From Streptomyces tendae (GTDB lineage: Bacteria; Actinomycetota; Actinomycetes; Streptomycetales; Streptomycetaceae): a DNA stretch of 64,000 nt. Below the pieces are notes generated by a model, which searched no databases, was not told the DNA's origin, and saw nothing but the letters and a program-made list of their open reading frames with translations. Location: NCBI RefSeq assembly GCF_008632955.1, contig NZ_CP043959.1, forward strand, positions 496,001 to 560,000, given 5' to 3'. Positions 17,255 through 26,811 of the stretch are shown piece after piece. The position numbers were made by a program, and so were the translations under genes. The number at the start of each line of letters is the position of its first letter. The stretch's first letter is position 1.

Positions 17255-17425
17255 CCGGGTTCGCCTGCCGGGTTGCCGGCCTCCCGGGAGTTGTCACACC
17301 GGTCGTCTGCGGCTCCCCGGACTCCCGGGACTGTGGGTGGAGGAGGCACCGGGTCTGTCCGGTCCGCGTCGCGTCGCGCTCGCCTGGCGAAGGAAGTTCG
17401 CCGCCGGCGCGGTGACGACGGCGCC

Positions 17426-17520
17426 GTGACGCAGTACACGGATGTGGTGGTGGTCGGGGGCGGCCAGGCAGGGCTCGCAGCCGGTCACCACCTGGGCCGC
17501 CGGAGCCTGGACCTCGTGGC
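17426..17520 (+). pseudogene. N-terminal remnant of a FAD-dependent monooxygenase
   Basis: Reading from GTG 17426 gives TDVVVVGGGQAGLAAGHHL followed by GRRSLDLV, the dinucleotide-binding start of a flavin monooxygenase (ArsO-like/YhhO type). The frame then loses any resemblance after about 30 codons and no continuation is found before the ArsR gene. I read it as the leftover of a larger gene. Its neighbour is an ArsR repressor, a common partner of ArsO-type flavoproteins. Confidence 0.5.
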
Positions 17521-17591
17521 CCGGCTCGCACGGCTACCGGAGACCGGATGCCGGGCCCGCCGCCGTAGCTGCAGCGAGGTGGGCGGTGTGG

Positions 17592-17957
17592 TCAGGCGCG
17601 CAGATCGAGCATCGTGGCCATGGCCGCCACCACGGACGGGGCGACCTGGTGGTATACCCAGGTACCACGCCGCTCGGAATTCAGCAGACCGGCCTCGCGC
17701 GGCTTCTTCAAGTGGTGGGACACGGTCGGCTGGGACACCCCGACGTCGGCGATGTCGCACACGCACGCCTCCCCGCCCGGATGTGAGGCGATCTTGGAGA
17801 ACAGGCGCAGGCACACCGGGTCCGACAGTGCCTTGAACATGGCGGCCATCTTCTCCGCGTCCGCCTGGGACAGCTCTCCGGCGGTGATCGGCGGGCAGCA
17901 CGGCACGGCGTCACCGTCCTGCAGGACGGGGAGTTCAGTGACCTCTGGTTTCGACAT
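17592..17957 (-). CDS. ArsR/SmtB family metalloregulator
   Basis: 121-residue winged-helix repressor that should release DNA on binding As(III)/Sb(III). Cys20-Cys21 (AVPCCPPI) near the N-terminus plus Cys65/Cys67 (GGEACVCDIADVG) match the Corynebacterium-type ArsR site (adjacent Cys pair plus a helix Cys). The recognition helix is SQPTVSHHLKKPREAGLL. Pro86 there replaces the usual Leu or Val, which may weaken the helix end. ATG 17957. No arsenite efflux or reductase gene is adjacent; only a flavoprotein fragment. It may be a relic of an ars operon. Confidence 0.8.
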   Translation of the reverse strand: MSKPEVTELPVLQDGDAVPCCPPITAGELSQADAEKMAAMFKALSDPVCLRLFSKIASHPGGEACVCDIADVGVSQPTVSHHLKKPREAGLLNSERRGTWVYHQVAPSVVAAMATMLDLRA

Positions 17958-17966
17958 GCGTCTATG

Positions 17967-17978
17967 TTGACTCGTCGA
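17967..17978. promoter_or_regulatory. Possible ArsR operator
   Basis: TTGAC-TC-GTCGA, an imperfect 12-base inverted repeat ten bases upstream of the arsR ATG. Position suits autoregulation; the symmetry is short and one position mismatches, so this is tentative. Confidence 0.3.
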
Positions 17979-18016
17979 TTCGCTGTCGCCCTGCCTGTGT
18001 GTGCCTGACGCCCCGC

Positions 18017-18454
18017 TCAGGGCCACACCAGGCAATAGGGCTGATGTCCCGCCTCGTGCAGCCGGTGCGAGAAGTCCTGCCACTCGTGGAGCAGCTGGTA
18101 GACGTTGAACGCGTCGCGCGGGCCGCCGCGGTCCGGGACCGTCGACCAGATGAAGGCCGCCGCGCCCACCGCTTCCTCGCCTATGTCCCGCAGCGGGTCC
18201 ACCACCGTCATGGGCAGCTTCACGACCGCGTAGTCGGGGTGCAGGACGACCAGTTCCAGCGGCGGCACCTTGTGCAGGGGGACGCCCTCGATGCCCGTGA
18301 GGACCATCGCGGCCATGGTCTCCGGCTTGATCTTGGTGAACATGCCGCCCATGCCCAGCTCGTCCCCGCCGAGCTCCTCGGGGCGCATGGAGATCGGGAC
18401 GCGGGCCGCGGTGGCGCCGTCCGGCGCACCGAAGTACTTGTACGTCACCCCCAC
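18017..18454 (-). CDS. Conserved hypothetical protein
   Basis: 145-residue protein that I do not recognise. It starts VTYKYFGAPDGATAARVPIS, has a Gly/Met-rich middle (ELGGDELGMGGMFTKIKPET) and ends with an aromatic/His-rich segment NVYQLLHEWQDFSHRLHEAG then HQPYCLVWP. No signal peptide, membrane helix or cofactor motif. Start placed at GTG 18454 (GTG 18448 is the alternative); no good ribosome site precedes either. Codon use is like its neighbours. It is transcribed away from hemL. Confidence 0.6.
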   Translation of the reverse strand: MGVTYKYFGAPDGATAARVPISMRPEELGGDELGMGGMFTKIKPETMAAMVLTGIEGVPLHKVPPLELVVLHPDYAVVKLPMTVVDPLRDIGEEAVGAAAFIWSTVPDRGGPRDAFNVYQLLHEWQDFSHRLHEAGHQPYCLVWP

Positions 18455-18824
18455 CCGACCACCATTCCTGCTCCCCGCCCCGTCCAGTGGGCCGATCCGC
18501 TCCGGCTCGCCGTGTGAACGACGCGTCTGTTCCGTCTCCTCCGCCTCGCGTCGGTGCCTTCCCCGCCGGGCACGTCGAGGACCCAGGTCGTCGGTCCCCT
18601 CGCCCAGTCCGCCACCGCGATGCATATCTCCACCCGACTGCTTTTCTAGGACGCGTGGCCCCCGCCGCGCAACCCGATCATCGTGACAGTGACCTCCCCC
18701 ACGGCCGCCCGCCGAAACGTGCGGTGAAACATCCGACCGCTGGATCTTCGCGGGCCGCACCCGGCCCGGCCGTGCCGGGTGTGTGCACCAGGGGCCAGTT
18801 TCGCAGATCACAGCGGATCCGGGA

Positions 18825-18848
18825 CCCCGATCACCGCCCTGATCGGGG
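18825..18848. promoter_or_regulatory. Palindrome upstream of hemL
   Basis: Perfect nine-base arms CCCCGATCA and TGATCGGGG with a six-base spacer, about 105 bases before the hemL ATG and shortly before a TACCCT hexamer (about 18874). Could be an operator or hairpin. Otherwise 18455-18953 contains no gene I can support. Confidence 0.35.
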
Positions 18849-18953
18849 CGGGGATGCCGTGGAGCGCCCCTGGCCTACCCTGAAACGAGTCACAGCAGCC
18901 GCAGCCCGGCGAGATACCCGGGACGTCGGAAAAGGTCGGAGAAGTCGCAGGTC

Positions 18954-20270
18954 ATGAGCGAACTGCCATACACGTACGAAGCCCCAGCCTCGCAGGCGCT
19001 GTTCGATCGTGCCGCGGCCGTCACTCCCGGTGGTGTGAACTCACCGGTGCGTGCCTTCCGCGCCGTCGGCGGCACGCCCCGGTTCATGGTCTCCGGCAGC
19101 GGGCCGTATCTGACCGACGCCGACGGGCGGGAGTACGTCGACCTGGTGTGCTCCTGGGGGCCGATGATCCTCGGGCACGCGCACCCCGAGGTGATCGCCG
19201 CCGTGCAGGAGGCCGTCGCGCGCGGCACCTCCTTCGGCACCCCCGGTGAGGGAGAGGTCGCGCTCGCCGAGGAGATGGTCGCCCGGATCGCGCCGCTGGA
19301 GGAGGTGCGGCTGGTGTCCAGCGGCACCGAGGCCACCATGTCGGCGATCCGGCTCGCCCGCGGTTTCACGCGGCGCAGCAAGGTGGTCAAGTTCGCCGGC
19401 TGCTACCACGGCCACGTCGACTCGCTGCTCGCCTCGGCCGGCTCCGGTGTGGCGACCTTCGCGCTGCCGGACACCCCCGGTGTGACCGGCGCCCAGGCCG
19501 GCGACACGATCGTGCTGCCGTACAACGACCTCGACGCCGTGCGGGCCGCGTTCGCCGCCCACCCCGGCGAGATCGCCTGCGTGATCACCGAGGCGTCCCC
19601 GGGCAACATGGGCGTCGTCCCGCCGCTGCCCGGCTTCAACCAGGGGCTCAAGGACGCGTGCGCCGAGAACGGCGCGCTGTACATCTCCGACGAGGTGATG
19701 ACCGGCTTCCGCACCAGCCGCGCCGGCTGGTACGGCGTCGACGGCGTGCGGCCCGACCTGATGACCTTCGGCAAGGTCATGGGCGGCGGCTTCCCGGCCG
19801 CGGCCTTCGGCGGACGCGCCGACGTGATGGCGCACCTCGCCCCGGCCGGGCCCGTGTACCAGGCCGGCACCCTCTCCGGGAACCCGGTCGCCACCGCCGC
19901 CGGGCTCGCGCAGCTGCGGCTGCTCGACGACGCCGCGTACGAGAAGGTGAACGCGGTCTCCGCGCGGATCCAGTCGCTCGTCACCGAGGCGCTGAGCAAG
20001 GAAGGCGTCGCGCACACCCTGCAGAACGCCTCCAACATGTTCTCCGTGTTCTTCACGGAGAACCCGGTGCGTGACTACGAGGACGCCAAGAAGCAGGAGT
20101 CGTTCCGCTACACCGCGTTCTTCCACTCGCTGCTGGCGAACGGCGTCTACCTGCCGCCGTCGTCCTTCGAGTCCTGGTTCGTGTCCACGGCCCACGACGA
20201 GCGGGCCGTCCAGCGCATCGCCGACGCCCTTCCGGCGGCGGCCCGAGCAGCGGCGGAGGCCACCGCGTGA
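18954..20270 (+). CDS. hemL: Glutamate-1-semialdehyde 2,1-aminomutase
   Basis: 438-residue PLP enzyme that converts glutamate-1-semialdehyde to 5-aminolevulinate, the last step of the C5 route to tetrapyrroles. Family signatures: [12 protein letters not shown] near the N-terminus, [26 protein letters not shown], and the PLP-lysine motif [19 protein letters not shown] with Lys near residue 275. Length is normal. ATG 18954 is preceded by a GGAGAAG site. The downstream phosphatase gene overlaps its stop (GTGA), then come cytochrome c maturation genes, so heme supply and heme use are grouped. Confidence 0.97.
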   Translation: MSELPYTYEAPASQALFDRAAAVTPGGVNSPVRAFRAVGGTPRFMVSGSGPYLTDADGREYVDLVCSWGPMILGHAHPEVIAAVQEAVARGTSFGTPGEGEVALAEEMVARIAPLEEVRLVSSGTEATMSAIRLARGFTRRSKVVKFAGCYHGHVDSLLASAGSGVATFALPDTPGVTGAQAGDTIVLPYNDLDAVRAAFAAHPGEIACVITEASPGNMGVVPPLPGFNQGLKDACAENGALYISDEVMTGFRTSRAGWYGVDGVRPDLMTFGKVMGGGFPAAAFGGRADVMAHLAPAGPVYQAGTLSGNPVATAAGLAQLRLLDDAAYEKVNAVSARIQSLVTEALSKEGVAHTLQNASNMFSVFFTENPVRDYEDAKKQESFRYTAFFHSLLANGVYLPPSSFESWFVSTAHDERAVQRIADALPAAARAAAEATA

Positions 20271-20974
20271 GCTCCGAGAAGACCTTCGGGACCCTTGAGA
20301 ACGAGGACGTCACCGTCGTCCACCTGATGCGGCACGGCGAGGTCGAGAACCCGGACGGCGTCCTCTACGGCCGCCTGCCCGGCTACCACCTCTCCGAGCT
20401 GGGCCGGCGCATGGCCGACCGGGTCGCCGAGCACCTGGCCCCCCGGGACGTGGTGCACGTCTGCGCGTCCCCGCTGGAGCGGGCGCAGGAGACGGCCGAG
20501 CCCATCGCCAAGGCGCACGGCCTGGACATCGCCACCGACCGGCGGCTGATCGAGGCGGAGAACGTCTTCCAGGGCAAGACCTTCGGCATCGGCGACGGCG
20601 CGCTGCGCCGCCCGGGCAACTGGAAGCACGTCGTCAACCCGTTCAAGCCGTCCTGGGGCGAACCCTACGTGGACCAGGTGGTCCGCATGATGGGCGCGCT
20701 GGACGCGGCGAAGGACGCGGCGCGCGGGCACGAGGCCGTGCTGGTCAGCCACCAGCTGCCGATCTGGATCGTGCGGTCCTTCGTGGAGAAGCGCCGGCTG
20801 TGGCACGACCCGCGCCGCCGCCAGTGCACCCTGGCCTCGCTGACCACATTCACCTACCGCGGCGACAAGATCGTCTCGGTCGGTTACAGCGAACCGGCCC
20901 GTGACCTGGTGCCCGCGCACCTGCGGGCGGGCGCCAAGCCGGTGAAGGGGCAGGGCAAGGCCTTCGGCGCGTGA
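20267..20974 (+). CDS. Histidine phosphatase family protein
   Basis: 235-residue member of the phosphoglycerate-mutase-like histidine phosphatase superfamily. The phospho-acceptor motif [12 protein letters not shown] has its His near residue 23. The second Arg is in [14 protein letters not shown], and the late His in [13 protein letters not shown]. It overlaps hemL by four bases (GTGA), so it is translationally coupled. A role as a mutase or phosphatase is unproven; conserved linkage with hemL and cytochrome biogenesis genes in Streptomyces is recalled rather than shown. No signal peptide. Confidence 0.85.
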   Translation: MSSEKTFGTLENEDVTVVHLMRHGEVENPDGVLYGRLPGYHLSELGRRMADRVAEHLAPRDVVHVCASPLERAQETAEPIAKAHGLDIATDRRLIEAENVFQGKTFGIGDGALRRPGNWKHVVNPFKPSWGEPYVDQVVRMMGALDAAKDAARGHEAVLVSHQLPIWIVRSFVEKRRLWHDPRRRQCTLASLTTFTYRGDKIVSVGYSEPARDLVPAHLRAGAKPVKGQGKAFGA

Positions 20975-21105
20975 CGCCGGTGTGTCCGCCGTGCGCGGCC
21001 CCGGCCGGGGTTTCGTTGCCAAACCTCCGCATCTGACGGGAACCTCCCCCTTCGTCAAGTCCTCTGACTGGGTGACCACTCACGGACGTGACGAAGGGGG
21101 ATGCC

Positions 21106-22348
21106 ATGCGCACTCTCTCCCGCAGGGGAATGCTCGGGCTCGGCGCGGGGGCCGCTGCCGCCGTCTCCCTGGCCGGCTGCGGCGGCCACACCGACTCCGA
21201 CGGATCGACCCCCGGCGGCGGTTCCCGCACCGGCCACGGCGACCGCCCGACGACACCGAAGCCACAACCCACCGCGACGGCCCGTCCGATCGGTGACGGC
21301 TCCACCTCCTTCACCGGCAGGCAGCCCCATCAGCCGGACGCGCCCGTGCCGCTGGAGCCGGGTCAGACGCCGCCGCAGTTCGTCGTGTTCTCGTGGGACG
21401 GCGCCGGCGAGGTCGGCAACGGACTGTTCCCGCGCTTCCTCGACCTGGCCAAGGAGCACGGCGCGTCCATGACCTTCTTCCTCTCGGGGCTGTATCTGCT
21501 GCCCGAGTCGAAGAAGCGGCTCTACGACCCGCCGAACAACCCGCGCGGCGCCTCCGACATCGGCTACCTCACCGACGGGCGGCACCCACTCCGGCCACTT
21601 CTGCGGCGGCTCGGGCAGCGTCGGCAACTGGACGCCGAAGCAGTGGCGCGACGAGATCGAGCAGGCGAAGTCGTTCGTGAAGGAGTGGCGGACCAACTCC
21701 GGGTGGACCGACGTGGAGTCCCTGCCGTTCGACTACGACAAGGAACTGGTCGGCGGCCGTACGCCCTGTCTTTTGGGCCAGGACCAGCTGCTGCCCACCG
21801 CCCGTGAGCTCGGCTGGCGCTACGACGCCTCCTCGCCCGGCGGGCGGCAGACCTGGCCGTCCAGGAAGAAGGGCATCTGGGACCTTCCGCTCCAGCAGAT
21901 ACCTTTCCCCGGACACTCATTCGAGGTTCTCTCGATGGACTACAACATGCTCGCCAACCAGTCGGTCAACTCGACCAACGCCCCGGCCCACAACTACCCG
22001 GGCTGGCGACGGCAGTCGGCAAAGGCGTACATATCAGGCTTCAAGCGGGCATATGAGACGAATCGGGCACCCTTCTTCGTCGGCAACCACTTCGAGCAGT
22101 GGAACGGCGGCATTTACATGGACGCCGTCGAGGAGGCACTGCGGCACATCGCGCGGGAGAAGGAGAAGGGCGAGGACGTGAGGCTCGTCTCCTTCCGGCA
22201 GTTCACCGACTGGCTGGACGTGCAGAAGCCCGCGATGCTCGACCGGCTGCGCACCCTGGACGTGGGCCAGGAACCCGCAGGTGGCTGGCAGGCGTTCACC
22301 CGTGACCTCGGCGGCACCACCGCGACCGGAGCCGCCGACCCCGCCTGA
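21106..22348 (+). pseudogene. Broken polysaccharide-deacetylase-like Tat lipoprotein gene
   Basis: Two pieces of one protein in different frames. Piece 1 (21106 to about 21575) begins MRTLSRRGMLGLGAG with a twin-arginine motif and lipobox SLAGC, then FVVFSWDGAGEVGNGLF and SGLYLLPESKK up to IGYLTDG. Piece 2 resumes near 21576 in another frame with GTHSGHFCGGSGSVGNWTP and runs to the stop at 22348 (MDYNMLANQSVN, PFFVGNHFEQWNGG). The usual GGH...AWxxGHEIGTH segment, including the metal-binding His, is missing at the junction. So a small deletion shifted the frame. AAGGGGG five bases before ATG 21106 fixes the start. Confidence 0.75.
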
Positions 22349-22425
22349 GATGCGGGTTTCCGCCCGCACCGGGGCCCGCAGGGGGGTGCGCAAGATCCCC
22401 GGAACGGGCATGCGAAACTTTTCAC

Positions 22426-23085
22426 ATGAGTGCCGCCAGCCGCGCCCCCCAGCGCTCGAACCGAGCCGCGCAGAGCTCGAACCGCGCCGCACGCGCCGTG
22501 CCCGCCCGCCGTCGCGCCACCCTGGCCGCCGGTGCCGCCGCGGCCGCACTGCTCCTGACCGCGTGCGGTTCCGGGGGCACTTCGGGCGGGGGCGGCAACA
22601 CGGGCTTCGTCACCGGCACCGACGGCATCTCCACCGTCGCCGCCGGCAAGCGCGTCGCAGCGCCGGAACTGTCCGGGGAGACCCTGGAGGGCAAGAAGCT
22701 CGACGTCGGCGACTACAAGGGCAAGGTCGTCGTCCTCAACGTCTGGGGCTCCTGGTGCAACCCGTGCCGCGCGGAGGCCAAGTACTTCGCCAAGGTCTCC
22801 CAGGAGTACGCCGGCAAGGACGTCCAGTTCGTCGGCATCAACACCCGGGACGGCAGCACCACGGCCGCCCTGGCCTTCGAGAAGGACTTCGGCATCGGCT
22901 ACCCGAGCCTGTACGACCCGACGGGCAAGCTGATGCTCCGCTTCGAGAAGGGCACCCTCAACCCGCAGGCCATCCCCTCGACCCTGGTGCTGGACCGGGA
23001 GGGCCGGATCGCCGCCCGCTCGCTGACCGCCCTCGACGAGGAACGGCTGCGGAAGATGCTCGAACCGGTCGTCGCGGAGAAGTGA
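22426..23085 (+). CDS. TlpA/ResA-like thioredoxin lipoprotein
   Basis: 219-residue membrane-anchored thiol-disulfide oxidoreductase that would keep apocytochrome c haem-binding cysteines reduced outside the cell. A basic N-terminal stretch (1-30) leads into a hydrophobic segment and lipobox LLLTACGSG with Cys near residue 47. The thioredoxin fold carries VWGSWCNPCRAEA (active Cys pair near 110 and 113) and the cis-Pro region PQAIPSTLVLD. First gene of a tight set with ccdA (one-base gap), resB and ccsB. Function follows from the set. Confidence 0.9.
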   Translation: MSAASRAPQRSNRAAQSSNRAARAVPARRRATLAAGAAAAALLLTACGSGGTSGGGGNTGFVTGTDGISTVAAGKRVAAPELSGETLEGKKLDVGDYKGKVVVLNVWGSWCNPCRAEAKYFAKVSQEYAGKDVQFVGINTRDGSTTAALAFEKDFGIGYPSLYDPTGKLMLRFEKGTLNPQAIPSTLVLDREGRIAARSLTALDEERLRKMLEPVVAEK

Positions 23086-23086
23086 C

Positions 23087-23860
23087 GTGACGGCCCTGCA
23101 CACGCTCGCCGCGGAGACGGGCTACAACGGCACGGTGCTCAACGGCGCCCTGCTGGTGGCGCTGCCCATCGCCGTGCTCGGCGGGCTCGTCTCCTTCTTC
23201 TCGCCCTGCGTCCTGCCGCTGGTCCCCGGCTACCTCTCCTACGTCACGGGCGTCTCCGGCACCGACCTGGCCGAGGCCCGGCGCGGCCGGATGGTCGCGG
23301 GCGCCTCCCTGTTCGTGCTCGGCTTCACCGTCGTGTTCGTCTCCGGCGGCGCCTTCTTCGGCTACTTCGGGCAGACGCTCCAGGAGCAGTCGGGCGTCCT
23401 GTCCAAGATCCTCGGCGTCTTCATGATCCTCATGGGCGTCTTCTTCATGGGCCTGATGCCCTGGCTCACCCAGCGGGAGTTCCGCTTCCACAAGCGGCCG
23501 GCCACCGGTCTGATCGGCGCGCCCGTCCTCGGCGCCCTGTTCGGCATCGGCTGGACCCCCTGCATCGGGCCCACCCTCGCCTCCGTCCTCACGCTCTCCG
23601 CCCAGCAGGAGAGCGCCGGACGCGGCGCGGTGCTGACCGTCGCGTACTGTCTGGGGCTGGGCGTGCCCTTCGTGCTGGCCGCCGTGGCCTTCCGCAAGGC
23701 GCTCGGTGCCTTCGGCTGGGTCAAGCGGCACTACGCCTGGGTGATGCGCATCGGCGGCACGATGATGATCGCGACCGGTGTGCTGCTGCTCACCGGCGCG
23801 TGGGACAGCCTCGTGGCGGAGATGCAGACCTGGTCCAACGGCTTCACGGTGGGGATCTGA
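23087..23860 (+). CDS. ccdA: Cytochrome c biogenesis protein CcdA
   Basis: 257-residue integral membrane protein that carries electrons from cytoplasmic thioredoxin to the outside TlpA/ResA protein. Six membrane segments. The two conserved redox cysteines are in FFSPCVLPLVPGYLSYV (about residue 43) and GWTPCIGPTLASVL (about 158). The paired Pro residues around them are the DsbD/CcdA signature. GTG start two bases after the tlpA-like stop; resB begins three bases after its own stop. Length is normal for short actinobacterial CcdA. Confidence 0.93.
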   Translation: MTALHTLAAETGYNGTVLNGALLVALPIAVLGGLVSFFSPCVLPLVPGYLSYVTGVSGTDLAEARRGRMVAGASLFVLGFTVVFVSGGAFFGYFGQTLQEQSGVLSKILGVFMILMGVFFMGLMPWLTQREFRFHKRPATGLIGAPVLGALFGIGWTPCIGPTLASVLTLSAQQESAGRGAVLTVAYCLGLGVPFVLAAVAFRKALGAFGWVKRHYAWVMRIGGTMMIATGVLLLTGAWDSLVAEMQTWSNGFTVGI

Positions 23861-23863
23861 CCC

Positions 23864-25642
23864 ATGAGCGACACCACGACGGACAACACCACGACGGCCG
23901 GTGACGACCAGGACCTGGGCGCCGCCGGCTCGCAGATGTCCACCGCGCCCGTGGAGGACGCGCCCTCGCCCAACCTGCCCGCGCTCGGCGTGATCGGCTG
24001 GGCCCGCTGGTTCTGGCGGCAGCTCACCTCCATGCGGGTGGCGCTGCTGCTCCTGCTGCTGCTGTCGCTGGCCGCGATCCCCGGCTCGCTCATCCCGCAG
24101 ACCGGCGTCGACGAGACCCGCGTCGCCGACTTCCGCGAGCGGCACGACATCCTCGCGCCCGTCTACGACAAGCTCGGCCTGTTCCACGTCTACAGCTCGG
24201 TGTGGTTCTCCGCGATCTACATCCTGCTGTTCATCTCGCTCATCGGCTGCATCGTGCCCCGCACCTGGCAGTTCGTCGGCCAGCTGCGCGGCCGCCCGCC
24301 GGGCGCGCCCCGCCGGCTGACCCGGCTGCCCGCGCACACCACCTGGCGCACCAGGACCGACGCGGGGGAGGTGCGCGAGGCCGCCCTCGCGCTGCTGAAG
24401 AAGCGCCGCTTCCGCGCCCATGTCGTCGGGGACGCCGTCGCCGCCGAGAAGGGCTACCTGCGTGAGCTCGGCAACCTGGCGTTCCATCTCGCGCTCATCG
24501 TCATGCTGATCGCGTTCGCCTGGGGCCAGCTGTTCAAGTCCGAGGGCAACAAGATCGTCGTCGAGGGCGACGGCTTCTCCAACACGCTCACCCAGTACGA
24601 CGACTTCAAGTCCGGCAACCTCTTCACCAACGACGACCTGGTGCCGTTCAGCTTCGACGTCAAGGAGTTCACCGGCACCTACGAGCGCACCGGCCCCAAC
24701 AAGGGCACCCCGCGCACGTACGAGACCGAGGTGACGTACACCGACGGGCCGGACGGCGACGAGAAGCGCGCCGTCATCAAGGTGAACAAGCCGCTGGAGA
24801 TCGGCGACGCCAAGGTCTACCTCGTCAGCCACGGCTACGCGCCCGTCGTGACCGTCCGCGACGGCAAGGGCCAGGTCGTCTACCGGGACGCCGTGCCGCT
24901 GCTGCCGCTGGACAACAACGTCACCTCCAACGGCGTCATCAAGGTCCTCGACGGCTACCGCAACCCGCAGGGCAAGAAGGAGCAGCTCGGCTTCCAGGCC
25001 TTCTTCGTGCCCACCTTCGGCGGGTCCGCGAGCGGCACGATGCTCTCCCAGTTCCCGGCACTGGACTACCCGGTGCTCGCGCTCAACGCCTACCACGGGG
25101 ACCTGAAGGCCGACTCCGGCATCCCGCAGAGCGTGTACCAGATGGACAAGACCAAGATGAAGGAGTTCAAGGACGCCGACGGCGAGCTGTTCAAGCAGCT
25201 GCTCACCCCCGGCGAGACCATGACGCTCCCCGGCGGTGCCGGTTCGATCACCTTGGAGAAGGACATCAAGGAGTGGGCCGGCTTCCAGGTCGTGCAGGAG
25301 CCGGGCGGCGGCTGGGCGCTCGGCGGCGCCGTGGCCGCGATCGGCGGACTGGCCGCCTCGCTGTTCGTCCAGCGCCGCCGGGTGTGGGTGCGCGCGGTCC
25401 GCGGCGACGACGGCGTGACCGTCGTCGAGATGGCGGGCCTCGGCCGCAGCGAGTCCGCGAAGGTGCCCGAGGAGCTCGGCGAGCTCGCCGGGATCCTCTA
25501 CGACCTGGCCCCCGGCGCGCCCGACCCCGAGCCGGACGCCACACCCTCCGAAGACCCCGGAACGCCCAGCGGATCCGGAACCACCAAGTCCACCGACCCC
25601 GACCCTCAAGCCGTGCCTGCCGAAGGGGCTGAGCAGCAGTGA
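23864..25642 (+). CDS. resB: Cytochrome c biogenesis protein ResB
   Basis: 592-residue ResB (Ccs1) protein, one half of the system II haem lyase that exports haem and attaches it to cytochrome c. Cytoplasmic Thr/Asp-rich N-terminus, then membrane segments near residues 57-76, 112-132 and 205-222, a large outside domain (about 225-480), a fourth segment near 485-505 (GGAVAAIGGLAASLFVQRRR), and an acidic Pro-rich tail. SLIPQTGVD and LFHVYSSVWFSAIYI are conserved family stretches. It overlaps ccsB (GTGA). Confidence 0.93.
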   Translation: MSDTTTDNTTTAGDDQDLGAAGSQMSTAPVEDAPSPNLPALGVIGWARWFWRQLTSMRVALLLLLLLSLAAIPGSLIPQTGVDETRVADFRERHDILAPVYDKLGLFHVYSSVWFSAIYILLFISLIGCIVPRTWQFVGQLRGRPPGAPRRLTRLPAHTTWRTRTDAGEVREAALALLKKRRFRAHVVGDAVAAEKGYLRELGNLAFHLALIVMLIAFAWGQLFKSEGNKIVVEGDGFSNTLTQYDDFKSGNLFTNDDLVPFSFDVKEFTGTYERTGPNKGTPRTYETEVTYTDGPDGDEKRAVIKVNKPLEIGDAKVYLVSHGYAPVVTVRDGKGQVVYRDAVPLLPLDNNVTSNGVIKVLDGYRNPQGKKEQLGFQAFFVPTFGGSASGTMLSQFPALDYPVLALNAYHGDLKADSGIPQSVYQMDKTKMKEFKDADGELFKQLLTPGETMTLPGGAGSITLEKDIKEWAGFQVVQEPGGGWALGGAVAAIGGLAASLFVQRRRVWVRAVRGDDGVTVVEMAGLGRSESAKVPEELGELAGILYDLAPGAPDPEPDATPSEDPGTPSGSGTTKSTDPDPQAVPAEGAEQQ

Positions 25643-26748
25643 CTCTCGCCGCCGCGACCAACGAGAACCTCGCGGAGATCAGCAATGTGCTGATCTACTC
25701 CGCGATGGCGGTCTACACCCTCGCTTTCTTCGCGTACATCGCCGAGTGGCTCCTCGGCAGCCGCAGCAAGGTCGCCCGCACGGCGGCCGCGCTCACCCCG
25801 AAGGCGTCGGCGGTGACGGCACCTGCCGTCACCGTGAAGCAGGGCGGCGGCACCGCGGTACTGGAGCGGCCGAAGGTCGTGGTGCGCGCGGCCTCCGGTT
25901 CGCGTGACGTGCCCGACGGGCCGGGGGCGCACGGCGGCGACGAGAAGGGCGACCTCTACGGACGCGTCGCCATCTCCCTCACCGTGCTCGCCTTCCTGCT
26001 CTCCGTCGGCGGTGTGCTCACCCGCGCGCTGTCCGTGCAGCGGGCGCCGTGGGGCAACATGTACGAGTTCAACATCACCTTCTCCACCACCGCGGTGGGC
26101 GTGTACCTCCTGCTGCTGGCGCTGAAGAAGAACGTCCGCTGGCTCGGCCTGTTCCTGACCACGTCGGTCCTCCTCGACCTCGGTCTCGCCGTCACCGTCC
26201 TGTACACCGCGAGCGACCAGCTGGTCCCCGCGCTCCACTCGTACTGGCTGTACATCCACGTCTCGACGGCGATCCTGTGCGGCGCGGTCTTCTACGTCGG
26301 CGCCTTCACGACGATCATGTACCTGTTCAAGGACGCGTACGAGAACAAGCTGGCCAACGGCGGCAAGCCCGGCAGCTTCGCGACGTCGTTCCTGGAGCGG
26401 CTGCCCGCCTCGGCCTCCCTGGACAAGTTCGCCTATCGCGTCAACGCCGCCGTGTTCCCGCTGTGGACGTTCACGATCATCGCGGGCGCCATCTGGGCCG
26501 GCGACGCCTGGGGCCGCTACTGGGGCTGGGACCCCAAGGAGACCTGGTCCTTCATCACCTGGGTCGCCTACGCCGGCTACCTGCACGCCCGCGCCACCGC
26601 CGGCTGGAAGGGCCGCAAGGCCGCCTACCTGGCCCTGCTCGCCTTCGGCTGCTGGCTGTTCAACTACTACGGCGTCAACATCTTCGTCTCCGGCAAGCAC
26701 TCCTACGCCGACGTCGGCCTGGGCGCGCTCCAGGCGGTCGGTTTCTGA
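25639..26748 (+). CDS. ccsB: Cytochrome c biogenesis protein CcsB (CcsA/ResC family)
   Basis: 369-residue multi-pass membrane protein with the haem-handling WWD-type motif WGWDPKETWSFITW (about residues 295-310) and conserved His ligands in SYWLYIHVSTA and near SGKHSYADVG. About eight membrane helices. A variable loop of about 60 residues follows the first helix (KASAVTAPAVTVKQGGG region). Works with ResB as the haem lyase. GTG start overlaps the resB stop. A perfect bidirectional hairpin follows the stop. Confidence 0.93.
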   Translation: MTLAAATNENLAEISNVLIYSAMAVYTLAFFAYIAEWLLGSRSKVARTAAALTPKASAVTAPAVTVKQGGGTAVLERPKVVVRAASGSRDVPDGPGAHGGDEKGDLYGRVAISLTVLAFLLSVGGVLTRALSVQRAPWGNMYEFNITFSTTAVGVYLLLLALKKNVRWLGLFLTTSVLLDLGLAVTVLYTASDQLVPALHSYWLYIHVSTAILCGAVFYVGAFTTIMYLFKDAYENKLANGGKPGSFATSFLERLPASASLDKFAYRVNAAVFPLWTFTIIAGAIWAGDAWGRYWGWDPKETWSFITWVAYAGYLHARATAGWKGRKAAYLALLAFGCWLFNYYGVNIFVSGKHSYADVGLGALQAVGF

Positions 26749-26766
26749 GCAGAGCCGTCCCGTCGT

Positions 26767-26806
26767 ACGGAGGCCGTCCCGGACCCTGGTCCGGGACGGC
26801 CTCCGT
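26767..26806. terminator. Bidirectional terminator between ccsB and deaminase
   Basis: Perfect 19-base arms ACGGAGGCCGTCCCGGACC and its complement around CT, lying exactly between the convergent stops at 26748 and 26812. It can end transcription from both sides. Confidence 0.85.
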
Positions 26807-26811
26807 CGCGT

